The notes beneath the pieces are model-generated. The model saw nothing but the letters and a program-made list of their open reading frames with translations. It did not search any database and was not told the origin of the DNA. A program made the translations under genes and the position numbers. From Carettochelys insculpta (taxonomy: Eukaryota; Chordata; Testudines; Carettochelyidae): a stretch of 64,000 nucleotides of DNA. Below, one piece after another: positions 21,196 through 32,109 of this stretch. Positions within the stretch are counted from its first letter, which is position 1. Every line of letters begins with the position of its first letter. The stretch lies in assembly GCF_033958435.1 (NCBI RefSeq), contig NC_134158.1:7273837-7337836 (forward strand), in the 5' to 3' direction.

Positions 21196-21590
21196 TTACA
21201 AGGAAGCAAAGTAAGAAAAAGGCTTCTTGGTAACTCTTCTCTTCTGCAAACTAAATAAGCCCAAATCTCTCAGCCTACCCTCAGAGGTCATGTGCTCCAG
21301 CCCCTTAAACATTTTTGTTGCCCTCTGCTGAACTCTCTCCAATACATACACATCCTTTCTATACCGGGGGGGCCAGGAGTGGACTCTGTACTCCAGATGT
21401 GGCCGCAGCTGTCCTGAGTCGAGGGGAATAATAACTTCTCTAGATCTTCTGGAAATTCTTCTCTTAATGCACCCCAATATGCCCTTAGCCTTCTTGGCTA
21501 CAAGGACACACTGTTGACTCATATCCAGCCTCTCATCCATTGTAATCCCCAGGTCCTTTTCTGCTTCACTGCTACTTAGCTAGTCCTATA
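21196..21590 (-). repeat. CR1 RT-tail fragment
   Basis: The minus strand encodes [20 protein letters not shown], then [34 protein letters not shown] and [20 protein letters not shown]. No 3' tail is present. Confidence 0.9.
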
Positions 21591-21644
21591 CTCAGTGAAT
21601 TACCTACTGGAATAACTTAAGGAAGGTAGGAGAAGGGGAGAAAC

Positions 21645-22075
21645 ATAGAAGCCTAGAATCCTAGGGCTGGAAGGGACCTCAGGAGGTCATCTAGTCCAGC
21701 CCCCTGCCCAAAGCAGGATCAACCCCAACTAAGTCATCCCAGCCAGGGCTTTGTCAAGTCAGGATTTAAAAACCTCTAGGGATGGAAATTCCACCACCTT
21801 GCTAGGTAACAAATTCCAGTGCTTCACCGCCCTCCTGGGGAAAGAGTTTTTCCTAATATTCAACCTCCCTCTCTGTAACTTCAGACCATTGTTCCTCGTT
21901 CTGCCACCCCTCACTTCCTGAGAACAGCCTCTTTCGCTCTCTCTCTCTCCTCTTTAAAGCCCTCCCTTCAGGAAGTTGAAGGTTGCTATCAAAACGCCCC
22001 TCAGTCTTCTCTTCTGCAAACTAAATACACCCAAATCCCTCAGCCTCTCCTTATAGGCCATGTGCTCCAGATAAC
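21645..22075 (-). repeat. CR1 LINE 3' fragment
   Basis: The tail at 21645 ('CATAGAAGCCTAGAATCCTAG') is followed by 'CTAGTCCAGCCCCCTGCCC', antisense RT tail, and 'CTTCAGGAAGTTGAAGGTTG' up to 22075. Its right edge abuts the GC-rich block. Confidence 0.9.
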
Positions 22076-22199
22076 AATAAATTACTGGGTTAGGCTTTAA
22101 AGAGCCCCAGAGCTGCCTGCTGGTTTGATGAGGTCTCCTTGATGGAAAGGATCCCCTGCACGGGGGAGACAGGACAAAACCAGGGACCAAGCCTGGCTC

Positions 22200-23457
22200 T
22201 CTCCTGCCCCAGGAAAGGGAGTGACAGCGGGCGTGGGGGGGACAGGGTTCGGCCACTGAAATCCGCCTCCCCCAGGCCTACACCAGCAGAGTCACTTCCC
22301 GGCCCGGCCCCTCTTGGGTTCTCCCCACCCCGGGCCGGATCGGGCCCCCCCCTGCCGCGGCCCCGCCCCGCAGGATCCGTCCCGCTGAGGGGCGCGGCCG
22401 GGAAACGGGCCCCGCCCGCAGGAAGTGACTCGACCGCGCTGCGCCGCTGGGTCCTGCCCCGCCCGGCCGGAGCCCTGGGCTGTGCGGGGGGGAGCGGCGC
22501 CGAATGGGGGAGCAGCGCCCGGAGGGGGGGGCCGGACCCCCCTAGCAGAGCCCCCCCCCAGCGGAGTCCCGGGGGGTGTAGGGAGAGAGGCACCGAGCGG
22601 GGCAGCAGCGCCCGGGAGCCCCGGACCCCCCTAGCAGAGCCCCGCCAGACTCCCCCCCAGCCGGAGCCCCGGGGTGTGCGCGGGGAGCGGCGCCTAGCGG
22701 GGAACAGCGCCCGGGGGTCCCGGACCCCCCAGCAGAGCCCCTCCCCCGATCAGAGACCCCCGCGGAGCAGTGATTTCCCCCGGACTCCCGCACAGAGCCC
22801 CCCCCCGGAGCAGAGAGTCCCCTGAACCACCCCCTAGCAGAGACCCCCCCCTCCCACGGAGCAGAGAGTCCCCGGGACCCCCCCAGCAGAGGCCCCCGCA
22901 CGGATCGCAGAGACTCCCCTGAACCACCCCCTAGCAGAGACCCCCCCCTCCCACGGAGCAGAGAGTCCCCGGGACCCCCCCAGCAGAGGCCCCCGCACGG
23001 ATCACAGAGACTCCCCTGAACCACCCCCCAGCAGAGACCTCCCACCCCTCCCACGGAGCAGAGAGTCCCCGGGACCCCCCCAGCAGAGGACCCCCCACGG
23101 ATCGCAGAGACTCCCCTGAACGACCCCCCCCCACGGCGCAGACAGAAAACTCCGCCCCCCCCCCCCCCCACAGAGACCCCCTTCTGTACCCCTGACCGTC
23201 CCGGAATAGACAGACCCCGCCCCGCGGAGCAGAGACCCCCCCCCTCACTGAATCCCTCCACCCCAAGCAGAGAGACACTCCGGACCCCCCCGCCCCACGG
23301 AGCAGACAACCCCCCCTCGTCCCGAGCAGACAGAAAGTACCCCCCCCACTCCAGTGCTGGGGCCAGGCTGCCCCTGTAGCTGTCCCACTCCCACACACAC
23401 CCCCCCCCCCGGAGCTGGGGCCTGGCCCCCCTGCAGCAGGCACAGCGTGGAGCTGAG
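22200..23457 (+). promoter_or_regulatory. CpG island with candidate exon 1 donor, possibly gene B
   Basis: Dense CpG sequence (about 22250-22760) is followed by C-rich tandem sequence. On the plus strand a strong donor, GGAGCTGAG|GTAAGG, lies at 23457/23458. A zinc-finger last exon on the same strand starts at 32110, so this could be the gene B promoter and first exon. The link is by position only. The long open frames in both directions over this block are composition artefacts. Confidence 0.4.
22840..23130. repeat. Minisatellite, about 3 units of 97-100 bp
   Basis: The motif 'CCACGGAGCAGAGAGTCCCC' begins near 22854, 22951 and 23051. The units share 'GGATCGCAGAGACTCCCCTG' and 'AGCAGAGACC' boxes. 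Diverged half-units extend into 22540-22830. Confidence 0.85.
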
Positions 23458-23840
23458 GTAAGGAGCCCCCGACAGCCACCAGCGGGGCAGGAGGCACCTG
23501 GGGGCACGGGGTGGGGGGAGGGAGGTGTAACACACTCCCCTCTACCCCCATGTGGCTGAATTCGCAGCAGGCTCTGGTTCTGCTGCCCCCCGGTTCCAGC
23601 TTCAGGCTGGTGCTGCTCCATGTGGTGGGAGGGGTTGGGGTGGCGCTCAGCTCTACAGCCTGCCGGGCTCCCCAGGGCTAGGCTGGGCTCAAGGGGAGCC
23701 TAGGCACCCTGGCAGCACAAGGCTGGGGCCAGCAAGGCTCCAGGACGGCCATAAGGTGGTGAGGGGGCAGCCGTCCCAGGCCCTGTGCCTTGGGACCCCC
23801 GCAGCAACACCCCAACCTCCCAGGGGGGTTCCCCATATTC

Positions 23841-23861
23841 ATGGCAGCCCACAAGGCCCAG
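23841..23861 (+). other. Candidate small initiator exon
   Basis: ATG GCA GCC CAC AAG GCC CAG followed by GTGAGG gives MAAHKAQ ending in phase 0, the form of a KRAB-ZNF start exon. A C-rich tract with CCCAG lies about 30 bp upstream. No matching KRAB-A exon was found downstream, so this may be chance. Confidence 0.2.
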
Positions 23862-24206
23862 GTGAGGCTGAGGGTTAGCACGGGGGGACCTGGCGTAGGA
23901 TATCAGTAGGGGTCAACCCCATGTATGCCCTGTGCCCCAGGGACAGCCCCATGCCGTCCCCCTGAGGGATAGCCCTGCCTAAGGCTAATTTTGAAAGAGG
24001 CTGCAGGGCCCTGCTTCGCTTCTGGAAAGAGGTCCGTAAATGTAGGCTGTGGGGGTGGCACCTTCCCCAGCTTGAGAGTCTCAGCTGCAGATCCCATTCT
24101 TGGCCTGAGGCGTCTAGGTTGGCTCAGCAAGGGAGAGGAAGCCCCGAACGCTTAGCTGGGGTACCCTAGAAAGGAAAGTAACCTGCAGAGGTCAGTCAAG
24201 TCCAAT

Positions 24207-24420
24207 CCAGGGGTCCCTCTAATTTTTCCCAGCCATGGGGTGGAACAAATTTTGTTCTCTGCACCAAATCATGTGCTCATGTGCACAACCCCTAGACACA
24301 CAGGCTGCCGGCTGGGGGTGCCCTGCCAATCAGCCAGACAGCACCTGAATCTCTTCTGGGTGGCTGCCCAAGTGTTCAGCTTACAGGCAGTGCTGGCCAA
24401 CTCATGGCAGGACCAAGCGC
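24207..24420 (+). repeat. Dispersed repeat 'CCCTCTAATTTTT'
   Basis: One of the clearest copies: 'GGGGTCCCTCTAATTTTTCC', 'AACAAATTTTGTTCTCTGC', 'CAGGCTGCCGGCTGGGGGTG', 'CTGCCAATCAGCCAGACAGC', ending near 'GCTTACAGGCAG'. It is about 200 bp with no coding capacity. Confidence 0.7.
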
Positions 24421-24694
24421 CATCTTTTCGGCTTAGCATATATTAATGTCATGCTGGTCAGGGGTGGCGGTGGTAGTGGGTGTGTTCATACCAAAAAATG
24501 CTCAGAAGTTAATTTTTAAAAAGAGTTGGGTTTTTGAGAAGACTTTTATTTTTACAAAGAACAAACAATAACAAGAGAAAATCATCTGAATGAACAACTA
24601 ATGTCCTGCTGGTAGGAGGACAGTTAGCAACCCTGTAAGTATAAAAATTAAATACATAGCCAAAACAAAGCATCAATGTAACAGCCAAAAGGAG

Positions 24695-24930
24695 GGTGTA
24701 GATTAGTAACAGAGAGAAAGCCATGCTAGTCTATATACTATCAAAACAAAAAAGCAGTCAAGTAGCACTTTAAAGACTAACAAAATAATTTATTAGGTGA
24801 GCTTTCGTGGGACAGACCCAAGTTGGGGGTCTTGGTGATGAATAAGCCAAGTGGGTCTTTCCCACAAAAGCTCACCTAATAAATTATTTTGTTAGTCTTT
24901 AAAGTGCTACTTGACTGATTTTTTTGCTTT
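24695..24930. mobile_element. Penelope-like inverted double end, TSD AAAAGGAG
   Basis: The left arm is antisense ('AGCACTTTAAAGACTAACAA', 'GAGCTTTCGTGGGACAGACC') and the right arm sense ('AAAGCTCACCTAATAAATTA', 'TTAGTCTTTAAAGTGCTAC'). The two arms face away from a short spacer. AAAAGGAG occurs at 24687-24694 and 24931-24938. Confidence 0.8.
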
Positions 24931-25494
24931 AAAAGGAGCATGGTGAGTGTCAGCATTTTGTACAAAAATAGAAAGGGCATATGGTTCAAAAAAGGACTGT
25001 CCTTCCTTAGAGCTTGACGACATCTTTGTATGAGAGAGAAACGCAAAACAATTTAGGTATAGACAAATGCTTTAAAATTCTGTGTTTTTTGTAAATGTGT
25101 TATTTTTACAGAAAACTACTGGAAAGTAAAAATACGTCACATTTGACAGTTTTTTTTTTTATGGGAAGAGGGTTTTTGCATCTTTTGATCACAAATCTGC
25201 TTAATATTAGGAACGATGCTGGAGAGTTGGATCCTCGTATCAGGTGCAGTGTCACATGATTTCTCTGAACACAACTCGTGCTGAAAGAATCCAGATCGAC
25301 TCTGCTTCGGCACGAGTCGCATAATAACTATACTATTATAAATGCGTTATAAATATTAATATACTAAGAATCTAAATACCATTCAAATGCCTTCATGTTT
25401 CTGATACACGTGTAGTACCCAGAGGCACTGAGCGCTCATCCTAGGGTGAGTGAAATCTCTGCTCTACATCCTCAGCTGAATGCCAGCTGGCCTT
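24931..25494. other. Gene-free AT-rich stretch
   Basis: No gene or defined repeat recognised. It contains short homopolymers (T-tract near 25150). Confidence 0.55.
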
Positions 25495-25565
25495 TAGCTC
25501 ATGTGGTAGAGCACTGGGCTTTAGACCCTACGCTCACAGCTTCAATCTCTGGTGCCAGCGACCCG
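25495..25565 (+). repeat. tRNA-like relic
   Basis: 'TTAGCTCATGTGGTAGAGCA' is an A-box/D-arm, with a GCTC/GAGC stem. The anticodon arm and T arm pair poorly and the acceptor stem matches only in part. A similar scrap lies at 44129. It is a tRNA pseudogene or SINE head, not a working tRNA. Confidence 0.45.
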
Positions 25566-26076
25566 GGTCGGTGAGCATCACATACACATAATTTAATAGT
25601 TCACATTTTAGGAGGAAAAATACCGCTAGCATCAGAATTGTTTTAACAGAACACCTGTTGATATTGCATAAAACGCTGTTTGGGGGACGCTGATCTAGAC
25701 CCAGGATGGACAACCCACGGTAGTGAGTGGGCCATACGAACGACTCTGCTTATCTCTGTGGTTGCAAGATTGTCATAACCAAGGCAGTTTCCCAGGATAG
25801 ATAGGGGAGTTTTGCTAACTGGGCTTGCGTACCTAGACTTCGTAGGGCGGTTTGATTGGCTGCGGAGGTTGTGCCTGGCTCATTCAGTCAACATTGTGTG
25901 CATTCGGTTCACCTGCATGTTATGTTAGTTGTAGTAATAAGCCTCTCCCACTCCTACCATCCACCAGCATCCCCTGTCCCGGGCAATCTTTCAATCTTTT
26001 CCGGTTCTGACCAGGTGTATCCTGGCTCTTTAGTGACTGCCACCAGGTGTTTCTCCTCAACTTCATTCTGTCTCGA

Positions 26077-26890
26077 GACAAAACTTCTAGCTGGCTCTAG
26101 TGGTACCCCAATTGTTGTTCTTCAGTCTCAGTAGATCATTATGTTGTCTAAGATCTTCCTTTTTTGTGTGTTCCTTGCGGGTCCCATGTGAGAGCTGGAT
26201 GGCCAGTGCTGCGTGATGGTTTTCTGAGAGCGTGGCCTGGCCATCCCCACTTTCTTCTCTTCATTTGAATGTCAAATGGTTCTTGTCCAGCTCTGCTCCA
26301 CAGTTCCTCATTCGTGACCAAGTCCTGCCATTGGTACAAAGGATGTACCTCAGGCATCCGTTTATGAATGTCTGTAGCTTGTGGTTTGAAGACTTTTTAG
26401 TACACCAGGTCTCGCGTCCGTACCAGAGCTCACTCTTCACATTTGTGTTGAAGAGCCGCAGTTTCGTCTTGGCAGGTATTATTTGTGATCTCCAGATGGG
26501 ATGAGGGGTCTTGGTTGCAGCTGTTGCTTTCCCTGTCCTGAAACTGATCTCCTTATCTGTTCCTCCATCTCTTCCCATAATACTCCCCAACCGGGTGAAC
26601 TGTTCCACTTCTTCCAGGTCATCCCCTCCCTGTGTGACACTGGTGGTTTTGGACTGGTTGATCCTCGTTGTCTTGGTCTTTCCCTTGTTAATGCTCAATC
26701 CAATCATTGTGGCAGTTTTGTCCAGTGTTGCGACTTTTTCTTGCATGCTTTCGTGTCGGTGTGACATCATCAGCAAAATCAATGGAGTACTGGTAGCGAA
26801 AAAAACTATGCAGGAGGAAGACAGCAGAATATTGATTTCTGGTATGTGGACAACACATGGAAACCTGATGAGCTGCAGTTTGACCACCAC
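26077..26890 (-). mobile_element. Non-LTR retrotransposon RT fragment (jockey/RTE-like group, clade not settled)
   Basis: The minus strand encodes EKVATLDKTATMIGLSINKG, KTKTTRINQSKTTSVTQGGD, DLEEVEQFTRLGSIMGRDGG and LRLFNTNVKSELWYGRETWC, with frameshifts. The upstream catalytic region reads SIDFADDVTPTRKHARKS in the neighbouring frame. The Ala-Asp-Asp box is present but out of frame with the rest. A second copy of the 3' part lies at 41181-42215. Confidence 0.8.
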
Positions 26891-26892
26891 TG

Positions 26893-27525
26893 ATGTGGGC
26901 CATCCCTGCCAGGTGTTTGTCTAACCTGTTCCCTGCTCCAGGTGATGGAACCTGTACAACCTCCCTGGGCAATTTATTCCAGTGCTGTCCTACCCGGACA
27001 GGAAGTTCTTCCTAACATGTCTCCTAAACCTCCAGTGCTGTAATTCAAGCCCATTGTGTCTCACTTCGTCATCAGAGGAGAATAAATTTTTCACCTTCCT
27101 CCTTGTAACAACCTTTTAGGGCCTTGAAAGCTGCTACGCCCACTCTCGGTCTTCTCTTTTCTAGGCTAAACAAACCCAGTTCTTTCAGTCTTCCCTCTTA
27201 GGTCATGTCTTCGAGATCTTGCATCATGTTTTTGTTGCTTTTCTCGGGATATTTCCAATGAGCCCACATCTCTTTTGAAACGTGGGGCCCGGAACTGTGC
27301 ACAGTAATCCAGTTGAAGCCTAATCAGTCCTGAGTAGAGCAGGACTTTTCATGTCCTGCTTACGGCACTTCTGATCACGCATTCCAAAACGATGTTTGCC
27401 TTTTTCTTTTTTTTTTTTTTTTCTTGGCAAAAGTGTTACACTCTTGATTCATATTTACTTTCTGATCCACTATAATCCCCTTTCTGCAGTACTCCTTCCC
27501 AAACAGTCGTTTCCCGTTGTACGTG
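26893..27525 (-). repeat. CR1 LINE 3' fragment
   Basis: Antisense 'CAATTTATTCCAGTGCTGTC', 'GTTCTTTCAGTCTTCC' and 'CACTATAATCCCCTTTCTGC' identify it. Its terminal tail is eroded. At 27526 it is cut by a MITE. Confidence 0.8.
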
Positions 27526-28413
27526 GCCGTGTCTACACTGGCAAGTCCTTCCGGGAAAATCAGGCCCTCTTCCGAAAGAACCCACAGAGCGTCCACGCAC
27601 GAAAACACGCCCTTTCAATCTGAAGGGGAAGAATGCAGCTCTTCCTCCAGGTCTGGAGATGACTGCTCCTGGATCAGGAAGAGCGCCTTTTTCCAGGAGG
27701 CAGACATCAGGAACGGTAATGTACAGAAGCCTGTGGGAGAACATTTCAGTCTGCTCAGACACTCAGTGGCAGATTTAAGGGTGGCAGTTCTGAAACAAAA
27801 AAATTTCAGAAATCAAATGGAGAGAGAAAACTCTGAGCTGCAATTTATTTGCAAATTTCACTCTATTAACCATGGATTAAACAGCGACTGGGAGTGGCTC
27901 ACAGCTTACAAAGGCAGTTTCTCTGCTTTGGGTGTTGATAGCTCCCCATTAGACTCTGACAAAGGCTCACACACCCCGTCTGATCTGACTTGTTTTTTCC
28001 TCTTTTGATAAGTGCTGTTGACGCTGGGCCATTTCCACCTTGCTGAATAGACCTTGTCCGCTCTGGTCCTCCCTCTTACTGGGACCCCACTCTTTAAATA
28101 CCCCTCTGAAACCACCCCCGCCCCCCCACTCATGCATCTGATGAAGTGGGTCTTTGCCTACGGAGGCTGATGCTCCAAAATATCTGTGAGTCTATAAGGT
28201 GCCACAAGACTTTTTGTTTTTCCAAGAGATTATTTCAGAAAAAGGCATGTATAGATGCTCCGGGGCCACATTGTTCGAAAGAGCAGTCCTCGTGGCACCG
28301 GATTTTTCGATCCCTGGCCCGTTTTTTTCGAAAGAGCGGGAGCTGTGTAGACACTCTCTTTCCAAAGAGTAGATTGCTCTTCCTCTCTGCCTTTTTTGTG
28401 TGTAGACATGCTC
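27526..28413. mobile_element. MITE of the GTCTACAC-tip group, with nested PLE
   Basis: The left tip is GGCCGTGTCTACACTGGC. The interior has TTCCGAAAGAA and TTCGAAAGAGC motifs on the two sides of the nested element. The right tip is near 'GTGTGTAGACATGC' but does not match perfectly, so the boundary is approximate. Confidence 0.55.
27700..28225 (+). mobile_element. Penelope-like GIY-YIG C-terminus and 3' end
   Basis: The plus strand reads DIRNGNVQKPVGEHFSLLRH, then SVADLRVAVLKQKNFRNQME and FICKFHSINHGLN, the region just after the GIY-YIG core. At 28138-28172 is the 3' hairpin with CTGATGA, but GAAA is changed to GGAG. It ends in 'TCTATAAGGTGCCACAAGAC'. Confidence 0.8.
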
Positions 28414-28984
28414 TTCTGGAAGACGATCGTCAGCCTTTGTCCTGCTTCCTGGGCGGAAGGTGTCACCTGGTTAGGTTAGGAAGGGTGTCGGCCATTGCGT
28501 GTGTGCGCGGGAGGCTGTTACATCCAAAGTTCCCATCACCACCTAGGTGTTGAGGTGCCCAGGGAAACTGAGGTGCGTGCCTGGGGTGACAGTAGAACTC
28601 CCATGCAACACACTGCAGTGAATAAAATCCCCACTTGGGTCATAGCCTGTTACAAAGCTTGCTGCTGGTGCCGCTAGCTTAGCTCGGGTTAACTCCTGCG
28701 GTGGGGTCCCCGGGGGTATGGGAGAGAACGAAGAAAGGCCGGGGCTGGGCTGGAGTGTGACTCAGCACAAATTGGCCTGGGAGCCTCCAATCTGGCACCC
28801 GTGGGACTTGGCTCTCTTGTTAACTTGTCTCTAGGACCAGCCCGAGCGGAGGTAACAGGAAGGAGGCTGCTGCCGTCCGCTCCACTCAAGGTCTGCTCCA
28901 GGAGCCGTGCCTAGGAGATCCAGAATGGGACAAGGGAGAAAAGTAGGAAAGAAGGAAGAGGGGTGGGGTTGGAAACAGGCCGCA
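28414..28984. other. Gene-free stretch
   Basis: I see no exon or recognised repeat here. Short frames on both strands show no family motif. Confidence 0.5.
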
Positions 28985-29112
28985 GACCTGCAGCTGATGA
29001 AGTGGGTCTTTGCCCATGAAAGCTGATGCTCATACATTTCTGTTAGTGTATAAGGTGCCACAGGACCCCTCATTGCTTTTGCTGATCCAGACTAACACGC
29101 CTACCCCTCTGA
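28985..29112 (+). mobile_element. Penelope-like 3' end with hammerhead-like core
   Basis: 'CTGATGAAGTGGGTCTTTGC' and 'CCATGAAAGCTGATGCTC' are followed by 'GTGTATAAGGTGCCACAGGA' and the terminal 'CAGACTAACACGCCTACC'. It is a short piece with no coding region. Confidence 0.8.
28994..29031 (+). ncRNA. Hammerhead-ribozyme-like motif in PLE end
   Basis: The order is CTGATGA (28994-29000), one A, hairpin GTGGG/CCCAT (5 bp with a terminal G-U wobble), GAAA (29018-29021), then A-G-C, loop TGAT, G-C-T and C. This matches the CUGANGA / stem II / GAAA / short stem III / NUH order of a type I hammerhead. The exceptions are the extra A before stem II and a weak stem I. Penelope-like elements are known to carry hammerheads. 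Activity is unproven. Confidence 0.35.
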
Positions 29113-29114
29113 TA

Positions 29115-29495
29115 CTCAATACTCCAGATGTGGCCTCACCAGTGCCGAATAAAAGGGAATGACAGCTTCTCGGGCTTTGCTGGAAATGCTCCTCCTCATG
29201 CACCCCATACACCATTAGCCTTCTTGGCTACAAGGACACACTGTTGACTCATATTCAGCCTCTCATCCACTCTAGTCCCCAGGTCCTTTTCTGCTGCCCT
29301 GCTCCTTAGCCGGTCAGTCCCCAGCCTGTAACAGTGCTTGGGATTCTTCCGTCCCAAGTGCAGGACTCTGCACTTGTCCTTATTGAACCTCATCAGATTT
29401 CTTGTGGCCCAATCCTCCAATTTACCTAGGTCACTCGGGACCCTATCCCTGCCCTGCAATGTATCTACCTCTCCCCCTAGCTTAGTGGTAGCAGC
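29115..29495 (-). repeat. CR1 RT fragment
   Basis: The minus strand gives [40 protein letters not shown] and [13 protein letters not shown]. It is an internal CR1 piece without the 3' tail. Confidence 0.9.
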
Positions 29496-29635
29496 GTTCC
29501 ATCTAAATTTTCCATCTGGGGCAAAATAAATTGTATTATGGGCACCACTCTGCCAGTCAGCTGGGCAGCACCTGTCTCTCTCTTGGATGGTTGCCCAAGC
29601 TATCAGCTTGCAGGGAACTGTGGTTGTCAAGATGA
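29496..29635 (+). repeat. Dispersed repeat 'CCCTCTAATTTTT', fragment
   Basis: 'GCGTTCCATCTAAATTTTCC', 'AAAATAAATTGTATTATGGG' and 'CAGTCAGCTGGGCAGCACC', ending 'GCTTGCAGGGAACTG'. Confidence 0.6.
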
Positions 29636-29750
29636 GATAGGAGGGAAGGGGAGGGAGAGGTAAGTAAGTACCAGGGAGTGGAGAAGAGCCGATAGCACAG
29701 AGGAGAGAGGAGAACCAGGGTTTTACCCTCCTTTATCTCCTCAAATCTTC

Positions 29751-30225
29751 TTAGAACATAAGAACAGCCGTTACTGGGTCAGACCAAAGGTCCATCCAGC
29801 CCAGTATCCTGTCTGCCGACAGTGGCCAATGCCAGGTGCCCCAGAGGGAACAAACAGAACAGACAACGATCAAGCAATCTCTCCCTGCCATCCATCTCCA
29901 GCCTCTGACAAGTAGAGGCTGGGGCACCATTCCTTCCCCGTCCTGGCTAATAGCCATTAAGGGACCTAACCTCCGTGAATTTATCTAGCTCTTTTTTAAG
30001 CCCTGTTACAGTCCTGGCCTTCACAGCCTCCTCTGGCAAGGAGTTCCACAGATTAACTGTGTGCTGCATGAAAGAGAACTTTCTTTTGTGTGTGTTAAAC
30101 CTGCTGCCCATTTGTTTCATTTGGTGCCCTCTAGTTCTGATATTATGGGAACAAGTAAATAACTTTTCCTTGTTTGCTTTCTCCACACCGCTCATAATTT
30201 TATATATTTGATATTCTTTTGTATA
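29751..30225 (-). repeat. CR1-group LINE 3' end, distinct subfamily
   Basis: Antisense 'GAACATAAGAACAGCCGTTA', 'GGTCCATCCAGCCCAGTATC' and 'AGTTCCACAGATTAACTGTG'. The minus frame 30195-29947 reads SFMQHTVNLWNSLPEEAVKA, a CR1-like C-terminus. The 3' end differs from the common CR1s here. Confidence 0.85.
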
Positions 30226-31240
30226 TTACCTGGCCCTCAGCTGTCAAAGACCCGTCTACCCAGCAGTGAAATGCAGACAGGGACGTGTCTGGCGTGTCAG
30301 CTCTAACGTGTGTATTGCTAGGAACGTTTCCACGCCCTGTCTCTGAAATGCTGCACACGGATCTCTTGGGAGCATCCGGGTCCTCCTTCTTTTTTGCTGT
30401 TCTCGGCAACCGGACTATTTTTATTGCAGAATTAAGCTGTGTGTGGAGCAAGGGGACCCCAAATATCCAGCTCTCCAGGAGAATAGGGCATGCTGCCAAA
30501 AATATCTTCTGAATACATCTCTGAGACACCCAGGCCTTCCAGATGGCTTTTAAAATAGTGCTGCTTTGCTGGGGAGAAGTGGTGTCACATTTCACCCCCA
30601 AAGGGCTGCCTTTCAGCTCCCAGTGGTTGGCACGTTCCCTTTCCCATCAGCTTGCTGTTTCTTCAAGGAACTAAATACCAACAGCAAACTGATCATGGGT
30701 TTCTCTGGTGTATGTAGCTCCTGTTGCTGTCATGGTGGAAAGGCAACCCCCTGCTGCAGTCTGGAATTTTAAAGCTGACCCGCAAAAGAGAGAGACCAAT
30801 TGGTTTGGGGACCATTGTTACTTCTTTAAAATGCCCAGGTTTTTTTTTTTTCCTCCTTTTTCCTTGCTAGTTTTGTTCATGAGTGTACTCTCTATTTTAG
30901 AGCTTGTCTGTTTAATCAAGAACTCCTCCTAACTGCTAAGAATTAGGACCATCAAATTTGGTATACAGCTTCCTCTTAACATAACTTAAAGCAGGCCTGT
31001 CAAAATCAAAGCCTATTGAGGGCCACACAGATGAAAACTGATGGCTTTCAGGGTCACCAAAGAAAATGTATTTCTTCTGGAAAGTGGTCATTATTTATTA
31101 TTATAGGTTACGTGTTAGGTATTTTTATACTGTTTTCAGGTTTTGTTTGACTATAGAATAATTCTAACTGAGAGTGTAATAATTAATATGAATTTTGTTT
31201 TAGAATTTTATTAATAGCTGATAAAATTGGGTGTGTAAAA
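30226..31240. other. Gene-free stretch
   Basis: No exon or clear repeat. Near 30985-31090, 'GTCAAAATCAAAGCCTATTG' and 'GGGCCACACAGATGAAAACT' look like an old DNA-transposon scrap. Confidence 0.5.
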
Positions 31241-31690
31241 TTGTTCTTTCATCATCATCAACAACCACCCTGGGCTCAGCGCCCATGGATGTCCGATGCC
31301 TCCCTCACTATTTCCTTCCATCTTTCCCAGTCCATTGTGGAACTGCTAAGCTTCTGTAGACTATCTCCGCACCAATCCACCACGTTGTCTACCCATTCTC
31401 TGTGGGGTCTGCCTCTCCTATTCCAACCATCCATTCTGCCAGATACCAGGGTCTTGATTTTTCATTCATTGTTCATTCTGCAGATATGCCCGAATAGCTG
31501 TAATTTCCCTTGTATAATCTTCTGCAGGAGGTTCTCTTTCGGCTGTCTCCTCCTATATAATTCCTTGTTGGTGACCGTCTGCATCTGTCCTGTTCTCAGG
31601 AGCTTTCTAGAACAACTCCTCTCGAATGCCAATATCCTTCTCTTCGAATCTTGCATTATCACCCATAATTGTTTGCTCCCATATAATCAT
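31241..31690 (-). mobile_element. Non-LTR retrotransposon C-terminus and 3' end
   Basis: Minus-strand frames read DSKRRILAFERSCSRKLLRT, KIIQGKLQLFGHICRMNNE, then a GRMDGWNRRGRPHREWVDNV-type basic stretch in another frame. The 3' end is a TGATGATGA simple repeat at 31248-31260. It is a different family from the elements at 26077 and 51219. Confidence 0.75.
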
Positions 31691-32109
31691 TCCTAATTTC
31701 AATACAAGCTGAAGGTGCATGTATGTCCCCTTCTCTCCTTCCCGTGGAGAGAATGAATGAATCAGCATGTTGACTTAGACCCGGTGTCTGAACCTATGAG
31801 GTTAAGGGATAATAGCAAAAGAACACCTAATGAAAACGTGGTTAACGATGATTGGTCAGCCTTAAGCAACCAATTAAAATCAACTATTGGTTAGGGTCAC
31901 ACAAAAGACTGTATAAATAATGGTGTGGGAGGACTTTTATTAAAATCCTATTGCACACTGACAATGTGACCTCGATTGGTAATGAAACGTTTGCAATCAA
32001 ATTGCCAAGCTCGGCGGACATTCGAACGTCAAATTGAATCTCCCGAGCTACCAATCTTCTCTTCTGTTTTGGAATGACTCACGTTTGGATTCTCTCTCTG
32101 TCCCCGCAG
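31691..32109. other. Region before the gene B finger exon
   Basis: 31790-32040 has a TATA-like 'CTGTATAAATAATGG' and 'TTTATTAAAATCC', faintly LTR- or repeat-like, with no partner copy here. 32070-32109 is the conserved intron end: 'TTTGGATTCTCTCTCTGTCC' then CCGCAG, like that of gene D. Confidence 0.4.

Noticed and set aside
22090..23621. Long open frames on both strands (up to about 359 codons) across the CpG block
   Set aside because: They are Gly/Pro/Arg-rich, overlap each other on both strands, follow the tandem repeat, and carry no domain. High GC content removes stops by chance.
25495..25565. A functional tRNA gene
   Set aside because: The D arm is good, but the acceptor, anticodon and T arms do not pair properly. 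A similar eroded copy exists at 44129.
31790..32045. A solo LTR upstream of gene B
   Set aside because: A TATA-like word and A/T-rich end are present, but I found no TG...CA boundary with a target duplication, no polyA signal and no second copy.
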